NCBI RefSeq assembly: GCF_039528515.1 | Contig: NZ_BAAALT010000067.1 | Span: 1-64,000, forward strand | Reading direction: 5' to 3' | DNA: 64,000 nucleotides | Source of the DNA: Luedemannella flava | GTDB taxonomy: Bacteria > Actinomycetota > Actinomycetes > Mycobacteriales > Micromonosporaceae | Shown: positions 25,609 through 34,057 of the stretch, in pieces | Numbering within the stretch: position 1 is the stretch's first letter | Layout: each line of letters starts with the position of its first letter | Made by a program: the position numbers and the translations under genes | Notes under the pieces: generated by a model | What the model saw: the letters and a program-made list of their open reading frames with translations, nothing else | Database searches by the model: none | Told to the model about the DNA's origin: nothing

Positions 25609-26279
25609 CGGGCGAGCTGCCGGAGCTCGTCCGGCCACTCCTGCCCGTTCGCGATGTCGGCCAGGGTGCGGTGCGCCTCGGGTGTGCCGATGGCGTAGAT
25701 GGCGTAAAGGCAGCGTCGTGACGCCTCCCCGCCGAGTCGGCCGACCAGCGCGGGAACCGCTTCGGACCCGCCCAGCAGCGCCAACGTGTCGATGATCGGC
25801 ACGGGGTCGGGGCACGACGGGAGCAGGTCGCACAGGACCGGCACCACGGCCCGGAGTCCGAGTCCGCCGGCTGTCTCGGCGAAGGCGACGACGTAGTCCC
25901 ACTGTTGCCCGGCGGCGCAGCGTTGGACCGCGGCCGTCACCTCGGCGTCGAGCGTCTGCGGGTCCGTTCGCGTGGTGCCCAGCATCATGGCGAGCAACTG
26001 GCGACCGCCCAGCATGGGGTCACCGGCCTGTGCCGCTGCCCCGGGCCACGGATCCGCGAGCTGACCAGTGGCGATCAGCTCGCGCGACACGTAGTCGTTG
26101 CGGAAGGCGATCGGGATCACCGCCCGGGGCAGGTCCTCGCCGGTCAGGCGCGATCGCGGCAGGTCCGGACTCGTGAACGCCCGCAGTTCCGGGCCGCGCC
26201 TGATCCATTCAGACAAGGGGACTTCGGCGGGTACCGCCGATACCTCGATGCTGACCAGAATGTCGTCAGGGCTCAACAC
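25596..26279 (-). CDS. Helical-repeat protein, function unknown
   Basis: The 227-aa protein has an N-terminal part without known motif and a C-terminal half with HEAT-like helical pairs (IIDTLALLGGSEAVPALVGRLG, CLYAIYAIGTPEAHRTLADIA). Its start is GTG 26279 (MLSPDDILVSIEV), 32 bp from the divergent DUF402 copy B; its end overlaps DUF402 copy A by 13 bp tail to tail. HEAT-like proteins often serve as scaffolds or immunity proteins; here nothing more can be said. It is not obviously part of the toxin locus 1 kb downstream. Confidence 0.7.
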   Translation of the reverse strand: MLSPDDILVSIEVSAVPAEVPLSEWIRRGPELRAFTSPDLPRSRLTGEDLPRAVIPIAFRNDYVSRELIATGQLADPWPGAAAQAGDPMLGGRQLLAMMLGTTRTDPQTLDAEVTAAVQRCAAGQQWDYVVAFAETAGGLGLRAVVPVLCDLLPSCPDPVPIIDTLALLGGSEAVPALVGRLGGEASRRCLYAIYAIGTPEAHRTLADIANGQEWPDELRQLARQLA

Positions 26280-26311
26280 GGGACGTCCCCAGGCTGGTAG
26301 CGTCGCCGCGC

Positions 26312-26932
26312 ATGAAAGCTGGCGATCTTGTGCTGCGGCGGTACTTCAAAGGGGATCAGCTCACCTTCATAAAGGTGGCGCGGGTCGTCTCCGATGATGA
26401 CACCGGCACGCTACTGTGGCTCGCCGCCGGATCGCCCTACTGGCGACTGATCGACGCCGCTGGGCGCACGCTGCACGACGCGGCGATCGACGAACTGGTC
26501 GACGCGCGGTTGGAGGAGCTCACCTGGGAGGGCGCCAGCCTGCTGCTGTGGATCCCGCCGGCTGGGGCTTACTCGGTGTGGTGGTTCTTCAAGCCCGACT
26601 TCATCGGGTGGTATATCAACCTCGAGGCGCCATCGGTGCGCTGGTCCGGCGGGTTCGACACGGTCGACCACGCACTCGACATCTGGGTGGAGCCGGACGG
26701 CACCTGGCGGTGGAAGGACTTCGACGAGTTCGAGTCGCGGATCGGGCACCCGCTCTACTGGAATGCCACCGAGGCGGCGGAGATCCGCGCGCTGGGCGAG
26801 CACCTCGCCTCCCTCGCGGAGGCGGGCAACCACCCCTTCGACGGTACGCACCACGACTTCCAGCCCGATCCACCGTGGCCGGCGCCCGGCCCTGGCCTTC
26901 CGCCGGGCTGGGACCGGCCCCGCGCCAGATGA
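26312..26932 (+). CDS. DUF402 protein, copy B
   Basis: The 206-aa protein is a clear paralogue of the gene at 24952: WYINLEAPSVRW, FDTVDHALDIWVEPDGTWRWK and DFDEFESRIGHPLYW correspond to the metal-binding motifs of copy A. It starts at ATG 26312 and ends 5 bp before the convergent small ORF. The same inference applies: possible nucleotide phosphohydrolase. Both paralogues keep the Asp/Glu motif, so neither looks decayed. Confidence 0.88.
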   Translation: MKAGDLVLRRYFKGDQLTFIKVARVVSDDDTGTLLWLAAGSPYWRLIDAAGRTLHDAAIDELVDARLEELTWEGASLLLWIPPAGAYSVWWFFKPDFIGWYINLEAPSVRWSGGFDTVDHALDIWVEPDGTWRWKDFDEFESRIGHPLYWNATEAAEIRALGEHLASLAEAGNHPFDGTHHDFQPDPPWPAPGPGLPPGWDRPRAR

Positions 26933-26936
26933 CGGT

Positions 26937-27137
26937 TCACCGCTCCGGGAAGAGGCCGAGGTCGACGTACAACATGACCTCGTCGAGGGCACAGAACTCA
27001 CAGGATCCGGTAAGGCGATCCAAGTTGATGGGCAGATTCCTGCCAAGGCGGTCAGCGGAATCACCGCCATCGAGAAACCGCGTCGTGTTGAATACCACGA
27101 CGATCTTGTCCTCGTATTCGAATGTGAACTCCGACAT
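26937..27137 (-). CDS. Small ORF, possibly the 3' end of a decayed gene
   Basis: The 66-aa product (MSEFTFEYEDKIVVVFNTTRF...) has no recognisable family. Its ATG has no ribosome-binding site. In the same frame the sequence stays open for roughly 180 nt further upstream without ATG, GTG or TTG and still looks protein-like (for example CRWAVFGERSATWSTAELRL just before the ATG). It may be the remnant of a longer (about 125-aa) gene. GC is lower than in flanking genes, as in the downstream part of the toxin cassette. Confidence 0.4.
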   Translation of the reverse strand: MSEFTFEYEDKIVVVFNTTRFLDGGDSADRLGRNLPINLDRLTGSCEFCALDEVMLYVDLGLFPER

Positions 27138-27447
27138 AAGACGCAGTTCGGCCGTCGACCACGTCGCACTCCGCTCGCCGAAAACTGCCCAGCGACAGTT
27201 AGCGCCTCTCCCTGTCCAGCATTCCGATTTCTCGCTGACGTCAACGGTCCGCAGGCCAACGCCTGGCCCGCGATTACAACGCGATCCCGCTGCGTCGGAG
27301 GCGATGATCCGGTTGGGCCGCCATCAACCTCATGGGTCCGCATGGGTCACCCACCGAACCGGCCTTCGTCAACAGAAGTAGCGCTGACCCGAGGAGACCA
27401 GGTAGTTCTCAAACACTCACTAAGTCAACGGTTCGATGCAGGGCGCT
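27138..27447. other. 310 bp without a supportable gene
   Basis: Lies between the small ORF and the HEAT-repeat gene. It contains the upstream open stretch of the small ORF's frame but no start codon, and no known motif or repeat. Composition is intermediate-to-low GC for this genome, so it probably belongs to the imported toxin cassette and holds decayed sequence. Confidence 0.5.
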
Positions 27448-29274
27448 TTACGGAACAACGGAAAGAGCTTGCGCGATCGCGACTTGATATCTCTCATCAG
27501 CCGCCACTACCAAATCACCCGCATGCAAGCATCGCGCGCGACGCCGATCATTCTTGATACGCAGCAATGCTGAATAGCACGTACCCGCAATCTGACCCAT
27601 ATCAGCCAGCCATTCGACACAACGGATTCCGTTGGGACATGGACCTACCTCGCGCATAAGCGCCTCCGCAAGACCCGGCCGGCGCTCGCCGCATTTCCAT
27701 AGAACTCTGGCTGAACTTGCTCGAACAACCGAACTTCTGGACTCCGTCAAAAGCTTTTCAACTACGCCTATGCGCGCTTTACTCCCTAACACGGCGGGCG
27801 GAAAATCGAGATCAGCCAAGTACCTAACCGCAGCCGGCGGCGAACCTAGGCGATCCAGCATCGACGCGAGGACCGCAGCCGCCTCATCCGCTGAGGCCAA
27901 TCCGCCACGAAGCAGCGCAGCCGCAGCTGCAGCGCGCCGTCCCGGTGTCGCTTCGCCCGAGCGAAGTTGATCCAACAGAAGATCCTCTACTGCAACTACC
28001 GCCGGCCCAAGTTCGGCGAGCACATCAAGAACGGCTGACTCAGCAACCTTACTCCTCAACAACGCGGCCATCTCGGGAAGGAACGGTTCCGTTCCGCTGC
28101 CCCAAGTCACAAGCCCGTCCAACACACCCGAAAGTGCACGGATGGTCTCTACACTCGCCTCCGCGTGAACGCCAGCACGCATGACGTTGGCTATATCCGT
28201 AACAACTTCGGCCGCAAAGAACCGCGCATCGGCGACTAAAGAACTTATCTGGACATTTCCATAAGGCTTCGAAAGGTAGGAACGAAGGGCTTCCAAGGCG
28301 TCTGTCCGCCCAAATGAAACGAGGGTGGCCAAAGCTTCTGCCCGAAGCAGATCCACTAGGCGCGGTTGGGCGGGTCCATTCATTCCAGCAGTCGGGTCGC
28401 GCAAAGTCTCAGACAATTCATTCAAATATTCGGCCGCCGCTTGCCCAGACCGATGCACCACACTAACGGCGGCCATGCGGACCGGCGCTTCACGATCCCG
28501 CAAACGCTCAGCGACCGCAGGCAAGACATGCGCTGGGGCATCGCGCCATGTCTCCATCAAACGCAAACATTGACCAATATTCTGGAACCGAGCCAGAGGA
28601 ACGCTTGATTGGCACGATTGAACGAAGATTGAAGTCTGATCTGGCAGGCCGTCCAGCGCAATCCGAATAGCGGTACGGACATCTCCTAGTACTTCTGAGC
28701 AGGTATCACCGGGTAGCGATGACCCAGCCAAGAACTCACGAAAGAGCCGCGCCGCCGAATGAGGAAGCCCGGTTCCTGCACTCAACCGAGCCAGTGCGAC
28801 AGCTGCTGCAAGCCGAAGTGGTGATCCGTCCCCGATCTCAACATAGTTCTCAAGGTGACGCCGAAAGTCGCCGTTGGGCATCGTCCGGCTTTCTGGTTCA
28901 GCCAATACACCTAACCAGTACAGAACCAGCACACTGGCACCGTGATAACCAAGATCTGACCCACTCAGATCGCGTATGGCGACGTGCTCCAAGCGCCGCA
29001 ACCACGATTGGAACGGGTCGCTATCGCAACGTTCGACGGTCAGGGACTCAGTCGCAACACCTCGAACGATCTCAGCGGCAATTCGCAACGCCCTGAATCT
29101 AGTCGACGGATCATCCACCGACCATAGATCCGCGAGATCATTCAGGCGAGAAATGGACTCATCATCGGCAAGGGACCGCGGAAAGAAGACACGTTGGAGT
29201 CGCTCACCGACCTGATGCGCCTCCACATCGCCAAGCAGGGCAATAAGATTGACTAATCCGTCGTTTGTGGACAA
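27448..29274 (-). CDS. HEAT-repeat protein, candidate immunity protein of the RHS toxin
   Basis: The 608-aa protein is built mainly of helical repeats of HEAT type (for example EAPVRMAAVSVVHRSGQAAAEYL, RAEALATLVSFGRTDALEAL, VVRASSARVLWKCGERRPGL). It has no signal peptide or enzymatic motif. It starts at TTG 29274, three bases after the RHS toxin stop, with the ribosome-binding site GGGGGC inside the last toxin codons (positions about 29280-29287), so it must be co-expressed with the toxin. In polymorphic toxin loci the gene directly after the toxin is usually its immunity protein; helical-repeat immunity proteins are known. GC is well below the chromosome average. Confidence 0.75.
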   Translation of the reverse strand: MSTNDGLVNLIALLGDVEAHQVGERLQRVFFPRSLADDESISRLNDLADLWSVDDPSTRFRALRIAAEIVRGVATESLTVERCDSDPFQSWLRRLEHVAIRDLSGSDLGYHGASVLVLYWLGVLAEPESRTMPNGDFRRHLENYVEIGDGSPLRLAAAVALARLSAGTGLPHSAARLFREFLAGSSLPGDTCSEVLGDVRTAIRIALDGLPDQTSIFVQSCQSSVPLARFQNIGQCLRLMETWRDAPAHVLPAVAERLRDREAPVRMAAVSVVHRSGQAAAEYLNELSETLRDPTAGMNGPAQPRLVDLLRAEALATLVSFGRTDALEALRSYLSKPYGNVQISSLVADARFFAAEVVTDIANVMRAGVHAEASVETIRALSGVLDGLVTWGSGTEPFLPEMAALLRSKVAESAVLDVLAELGPAVVAVEDLLLDQLRSGEATPGRRAAAAAALLRGGLASADEAAAVLASMLDRLGSPPAAVRYLADLDFPPAVLGSKARIGVVEKLLTESRSSVVRASSARVLWKCGERRPGLAEALMREVGPCPNGIRCVEWLADMGQIAGTCYSALLRIKNDRRRARCLHAGDLVVAADERYQVAIAQALSVVP

Positions 29275-29277
29275 CCG

Positions 29278-32200
29278 TCAGCCCCCGAATATCCGGCTCA
29301 GAACACCCTTTATGCGCCCAGCGACGGCTTTATCCGCCGTAAAGCTCCAGCTATGGTCGGCATCCGACCACCTCTTGTCGACCATTCCACCACAGGGGTC
29401 ACAGAAGTTTTGCTCCGAATATACCCGATGTACCGTGACCTTCTTCCCTAGATTCTGAAGGTCCTCAACGATGTCCTTGAACTGCTTTTCGGAATGCAGG
29501 TTCTGCCCGTTGCTCACGATCGGTTTCAAAGGTTGACGAACATCATCAACACTGTAATCGAAAACCCCGATGTTCCTGTCATCAGGGACTTGGTTAGCGA
29601 TTCGATGGTCCAGTGCGGCTGAGCTCAGGTCGGTGGAATCGTAGGGGACCTGATTATCGACACTCTGACAGGCAAAGTTGTTATTGTGGACGAGTACAGG
29701 CGTATGACCTGCGAGTACATAGTACGTGTGAATGTCGGCGACGGTGAGGTCGCGCATCCATTGGAGGCCGGTCCAGACCTTGATGGCGGTGACGATCTGG
29801 GTCGCCTTGCCGTGATCGTCACGCAGATGGGTGCCCGGCTTGAGGTCGGCCGCGTCGGTCCACTTCTTGCTGTCCACGTTCCAGAACGGGTGGTGCCACG
29901 TGGTGTGCAGCACCGTTTCCTTGCCGGTCTTCTTGTCCTTTACCGTGACGTTCGCCAAGTCTCGGTCATGATTGAGATGGAGCTGCGTAACCGGCTTGGC
30001 CACAGTCTTTCCCGTTGCCGGATCAGTGGCCTTGACCTTGTCACCGACCCACACGTCCTTAATCGGCTTGGTGGTGCCGTCGGCCATGACAACGGGCGTG
30101 GCGGGGTCGAAGCTGTGGCACGTCTTGCCCCTAGCCGCCTTGAAGCCGGCACCAGCGCCGCCGACCATACCGGCGATGCCGCCATCCCGAGCTCCCGAGA
30201 GAGCAGCGCCGCCGAGACCCTTCCAGGAGCAGTTCTTGCCGCATGACATGCCGTAGTCGACGGCGGAGGCCGCCGCGCCCGAGGCCGCGCCACTCGCGCC
30301 ACCGGTGATGGCTCCGTTGGCTGCGCCGAACAGGCCACGGGTGAGCGCACTACTGCCCTTGCTCAGGAATGTCTGCGCTAGCTTGCCACCCAGCGGGCCA
30401 CCGACCGCACCACCAACGGCACCACTGATGCCACCGACCAAGCCGGCCTTGACGAACGAACCCACCGAACAGGCGCCCGGCTCCTTGCCCTCAGCGCAGG
30501 CGACGCCTTGACCGGCAAGGCTTGAGGCCGCTCCCGCCAGTGCGGCACACGCGATCGCGCCAGCACCCGCGGTCAGCGCCGTACAGCCCGCCATCACGAC
30601 AACGCCGACGGCGATTTCGACGATCGCCTTCTTGTGTTCCTTGATCCACTTTCCGGTCTTCTTGAGGCCGTCGCCTATGTTCTTGAGCGTCTTGTCCTTG
30701 GCGCGTTTGGCTGCTGCCTTGATCGTATTGACGCTCTGATCGACCCTTTTCTTGGCGGTGTCCGCCTTCTTCTTGTGATGGTTCGCCGCGGCCGCGACCT
30801 TCTTGCGGCCCTTGTCGACGGACTTGGCCGCGCCCTTGAACCCCATCTTGTTGAGCCCGGAGCTGAGCAACCCCATGCCCTTTTCGGTCCAGCTGTACGT
30901 GTACTGCGCCGCACGGTTGTAGATCCACGACGTGACCGGGTTGCTGTTCGCGACCGTGGACACCACGTTCTTGACGGCCGCCGCCGTGTTCACGACCGCG
31001 CTGCCCACGCTCTTGATCGCGCTCCAGAAACCGTGACCGCTCGGGTCCGTGACCGTCAGCGGGTTGGCGTTGCCGTACTGGTAACGGTTCGCGTCGACCG
31101 AGGCCGGGATCGGGCTGTTCGATGCCGTGTCGCGGGAGTCGAACTGGCCCGTGTCCGTGTTGTACCAGCGGGCCAGCATGTTGACCCGCTTGGTGAACGC
31201 GTCGGTCCACTCCGACTGGTACCCGAGGTTGCCGATCATCGTGGTGCTCGCCAGCACCGTGCCGAGCGGGTCATACGTGGTCGAGCCCGCCAGCGTCGTA
31301 CCCGTGGCGGTGAACTGGCCGACGATGTCGTCGTGCAGGTCGGTCCACGCCAACCGCTGGCTACCGCCCACCACCTCGCCGACCACATCGGCGGACGGGT
31401 CACGGACGTACGTCGCGGTGCCGTCGCCGGCCAGGTCGTTGCCCAGCCCGGTGTACGAGAAGCCGGACCGGATCGCCCGGTTCAACGCGTCGTAGCTGTA
31501 CGTCTGCGTCCCGGTGTCATGGCCCTGCGAGATCACCTGGTCGAACGCGTCCGCCGCGGTCGCCGTGACGACCGTGCCGGTCGTGGTGGTCGCCAGCGAG
31601 CCGCGCGGCGTGTAGGCGTATGTCTTCACGCCGTCGCTGGTAAGCCGGTTCCGTGCGTCGTAGGTGAAGAACCGCGAACCGTTACGCGTGCGGTTGCCGG
31701 CCTTGTCGTACGTGTACTCCGTCGTCGTCGTGCCGTTGTTCCAGGTGGTCAGCCGGCCGGCGAGGTCGTACGTGTACGTGTTGGCCGTGGTCGTACCGTT
31801 GAAGTTCGTCGTGGTCTTGGACGTCTCGTTGCCGTTCGCGTCCCAGCCGTAGGCGATCTTCGCGATCGACGTGCCGCCCGACGTCTTGAGTTCGTCGCCG
31901 GTCAGCCGGTGCATGTCGTCGTAGGTGAACGTGCGGGTGTTGCCTGTCGTGCCGTAGGTCAGCTTCGAGATCGCCGACATGTCGTTGTAGGAGTAGCCGA
32001 TGTCCACGCCGGCGGCGGTGTTCTTCAGGGTCGCGATCCGCCCCGCCGAGTCGTACGTGTAGTTGGTTGTGCCGGCCGCGTCCGTGCGCGTCGTCATGGA
32101 CCCGTCGCTGTTGTACCCGAACGACGAGTTGCCCGACGGCCCGGTGATGGTCAGGGGCAGGTCACGGTCGTCGTACGTGATGGTGTTGCTGGCGCCCGGC

Positions 32201-33201
32201 ACGGCGAACGACGTCATCCGGCCGGACAGGTCGTAGCCGAACGTGCGGGCCGCCGTCGTGGCCTCCGCGCCCGCCCCCGTGTGCGAGGTCAACCGGCCCA
32301 TGTCGTCGTACCCGAACGTCTGGGTCACGCCCCCGGGCTGGGTCAGGGACGCGGCCCGCCCGCGCACGTTGTACGCGGTGGTGTACGTGCGGTCGGCCGC
32401 GTTGGGGTAGGCCGCCGTGGCGGGCTCGATCTGCGACTCCGGCAGGTTCCACACGTTGTACGTGGTCCAGAACGCGTTGTCGCGTCCGTCGACGAACTGG
32501 GTGCGGTTGCCCACCAGGTCGTACCCGAACGAGGTGGTGATCGAGTCGGTCGCGTTGATCGGCTGCACCTGGGTGAGCGGCATGCCGGTCGGGTCGTAGG
32601 TGAACGTGGCCGTCGTGCCGCGCTCGTCCGTGGCCGTGAGCAGATTGCCCATGGCGTCGTAAGTCTTGGACTCGGTCGACAGCAGCGTGCCGGCCGTCGA
32701 GTACGACGACGCGGACAGTTGCCGGCTCAGCATGTCGTAGGTGCTCGTGACGTACGTGAGGTCGGGCTGCTCCACCTTGACGACCCGGCCGAGGCCGTCG
32801 TACGTCATCTTGGTGATCTTCGACGCGCCGTCGGTCACCGTGAGCGCCTCGCCGGCGGCGTTGTAGGTGTACGTGGTGGTGACGTTGCCGGGCGAGGTGA
32901 CCTGCCGCAGCCGGCCGGCCGTGTCGTACTCGTTGGTGGTCGTGTGGCTGGCGCTCGTCTGCCGGACCACGTTCGTCGACGTCTTCGTACGGCCCATGAA
33001 GTCGTACGTGGAGGTGGTCACCGCGCCGGTCGGGTCGGTGACCGACAGCGGGTTGCCCAGCATGTCGTACACGGTCTTAGTGACACCGCCGTCGGGCGCG
33101 GTGGCCTTCGCCACCCGGCCGAACTGGTCGTACACCAGGGTGGTGACCTTGCCGGCCGCGTCCGTCATCGTCTCGGGCTGGCCGAGGACGTCGTACGTCA
33201 C
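29278..33201 (-). CDS. RHS-repeat polymorphic toxin with HINT and deaminase domains, N-terminally truncated
   Basis: The 1307-residue frame runs from GTG 33201, which lies inside the RHS/YD repeats, to 29278. In order it has YD repeats to about residue 700, the RHS core end RYQYGNANPLTVTDPSGH near 702-720, a Lys-rich helical linker, and a hydrophobic Gly/Ala-rich region (about 880-1000). A HINT self-processing domain follows from CHSFDPATPVV (about 1027) to TPVLVHN (about 1170), then a C-terminal domain of about 130 residues with H1236-S-E1238 and C1267-D-P-C1270. The HxE and CxxC motifs 31 residues apart are those of zinc-dependent nucleic-acid or nucleotide deaminases used as toxin tips. 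No start for the frame is visible upstream: the N-terminal export region is missing or collapsed in assembly. Confidence 0.9.
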   Translation of the reverse strand: MTYDVLGQPETMTDAAGKVTTLVYDQFGRVAKATAPDGGVTKTVYDMLGNPLSVTDPTGAVTTSTYDFMGRTKTSTNVVRQTSASHTTTNEYDTAGRLRQVTSPGNVTTTYTYNAAGEALTVTDGASKITKMTYDGLGRVVKVEQPDLTYVTSTYDMLSRQLSASSYSTAGTLLSTESKTYDAMGNLLTATDERGTTATFTYDPTGMPLTQVQPINATDSITTSFGYDLVGNRTQFVDGRDNAFWTTYNVWNLPESQIEPATAAYPNAADRTYTTAYNVRGRAASLTQPGGVTQTFGYDDMGRLTSHTGAGAEATTAARTFGYDLSGRMTSFAVPGASNTITYDDRDLPLTITGPSGNSSFGYNSDGSMTTRTDAAGTTNYTYDSAGRIATLKNTAAGVDIGYSYNDMSAISKLTYGTTGNTRTFTYDDMHRLTGDELKTSGGTSIAKIAYGWDANGNETSKTTTNFNGTTTANTYTYDLAGRLTTWNNGTTTTEYTYDKAGNRTRNGSRFFTYDARNRLTSDGVKTYAYTPRGSLATTTTGTVVTATAADAFDQVISQGHDTGTQTYSYDALNRAIRSGFSYTGLGNDLAGDGTATYVRDPSADVVGEVVGGSQRLAWTDLHDDIVGQFTATGTTLAGSTTYDPLGTVLASTTMIGNLGYQSEWTDAFTKRVNMLARWYNTDTGQFDSRDTASNSPIPASVDANRYQYGNANPLTVTDPSGHGFWSAIKSVGSAVVNTAAAVKNVVSTVANSNPVTSWIYNRAAQYTYSWTEKGMGLLSSGLNKMGFKGAAKSVDKGRKKVAAAANHHKKKADTAKKRVDQSVNTIKAAAKRAKDKTLKNIGDGLKKTGKWIKEHKKAIVEIAVGVVVMAGCTALTAGAGAIACAALAGAASSLAGQGVACAEGKEPGACSVGSFVKAGLVGGISGAVGGAVGGPLGGKLAQTFLSKGSSALTRGLFGAANGAITGGASGAASGAAASAVDYGMSCGKNCSWKGLGGAALSGARDGGIAGMVGGAGAGFKAARGKTCHSFDPATPVVMADGTTKPIKDVWVGDKVKATDPATGKTVAKPVTQLHLNHDRDLANVTVKDKKTGKETVLHTTWHHPFWNVDSKKWTDAADLKPGTHLRDDHGKATQIVTAIKVWTGLQWMRDLTVADIHTYYVLAGHTPVLVHNNNFACQSVDNQVPYDSTDLSSAALDHRIANQVPDDRNIGVFDYSVDDVRQPLKPIVSNGQNLHSEKQFKDIVEDLQNLGKKVTVHRVYSEQNFCDPCGGMVDKRWSDADHSWSFTADKAVAGRIKGVLSRIFGG

Positions 33202-33395
33202 CGAGGTGACCGGCGTGATCGGGGTCGAGGAGCCCGGCGGCGTGTACGCCGGCAGCCTTGTCTCGTACTCGCGGTCGGCCCGGTCGAAGACGTGGACCGT
33301 CCGGTTGCCGTCGGCAGTCCGCCCAGCGGCACGCCGATCTCGATGGCAAGCAGCATGGTCAGGACGACCGCAGCACGACTCGTGAACCGGCGCAT
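33198..33395 (-). pseudogene. 5' fragment of the RHS gene: signal peptide out of frame
   Basis: ATG 33395 opens a frame with a clear signal peptide (MRRFTSRAAVVLTMLLAIEIGVP) that is lost after about 32 residues and stops at 33198. Within the same stretch, the RHS-repeat frame becomes recognisable (DGNRTVHVFDRADREYE at about 33322-33260) but in another reading frame and with no start codon of its own. The missing piece would be the several-hundred-residue N-terminal domain of such toxins. Either a deletion or an unmarked assembly collapse joined the two. Confidence 0.7.
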
Positions 33396-33491
33396 AGTGC
33401 GCTACCCCCGTTGCGCCACCAGAACAGTCCTGCGATTGTGGCGTCGCGGAAGATCAAAGATCAAGGAACTTATATGAGTACCGCGTTACTT

Positions 33492-34001
33492 TCAGTTACC
33501 GGCGGTCAGAAAAAATTCGATAGCGTTGGAGATCAGCCCGCGAAGGTCATTGGCCGGCACAGCGGACACTGTGGACACATTCGCACCGCCCGACCCCTCA
33601 CCCACCACCATGAAGCGTTGGTCCGGGTGGTTGGGCGCCGTCTGCGCGATGGCTTCCCTCGGCAACGGGCCGACGCCCACGATGACGGCGCAGCGGTTGA
33701 GCATCAGCGTGCCCACGAACGTCGCAGCGTTATCGACGGTCTGTGCGCCAGCGACCTGCAGGTAGCGCACCTGCCCCTTGGTGGCCAGCGAGGCCTCCTG
33801 CATGCCGGCCCACGTGGCGGCCGCCTCACTGTCGGACAGTCCACGTTGGTCGGTCAGCAGGCAGGCCGTCACATCGGCGTACTCCCGCGGCCGGGGTTCC
33901 TCCGCCGCCGGCCAGAGCAGCCACACCGCCACCGCCGCCACAACGGCCGACGCCGTTCCCACCACAATCCAGCGCGTACGCGCGCTAAAGGTCCCCCACA
34001 T
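33492..34001 (-). CDS. Membrane-anchored BMP-like binding protein fragment-sized
   Basis: The 169-aa protein has one N-terminal membrane helix (WIVVGTASAVVAAVAVWLLWP) and an extracellular domain starting VTACLLTDQRGLSDSEAAATWAGMQEAS, which resembles the N-terminal half of BMP-family (nucleoside/lipoprotein) binding proteins. It includes the segments CAVIVGVGPLPREA and HPDQRFMVV. At about half the usual BMP length it probably does not form a full two-lobed ligand site. It lies 97 bp upstream of the RHS gene on the same strand; co-transcription is possible but not shown. Confidence 0.65.
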   Translation of the reverse strand: MWGTFSARTRWIVVGTASAVVAAVAVWLLWPAAEEPRPREYADVTACLLTDQRGLSDSEAAATWAGMQEASLATKGQVRYLQVAGAQTVDNAATFVGTLMLNRCAVIVGVGPLPREAIAQTAPNHPDQRFMVVGEGSGGANVSTVSAVPANDLRGLISNAIEFFLTAGN

Positions 34002-34057
34002 AGATCACGAAGGATACTGGCCGCCGACCGTCGCGGATGCCCGGGTCGGGCCGCGGC

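Noticed and set aside
27138..27447. Complete immunity gene in the gap after the HEAT-repeat gene
   Set aside because: No start codon in the only open frame, so it is recorded as a remnant.
30634..33477. 947-codon frame antisense to the RHS gene
   Set aside because: Shadow of the RHS frame; composition unlike a real protein (Arg/Val/Asp/Gly-rich) and no domain.
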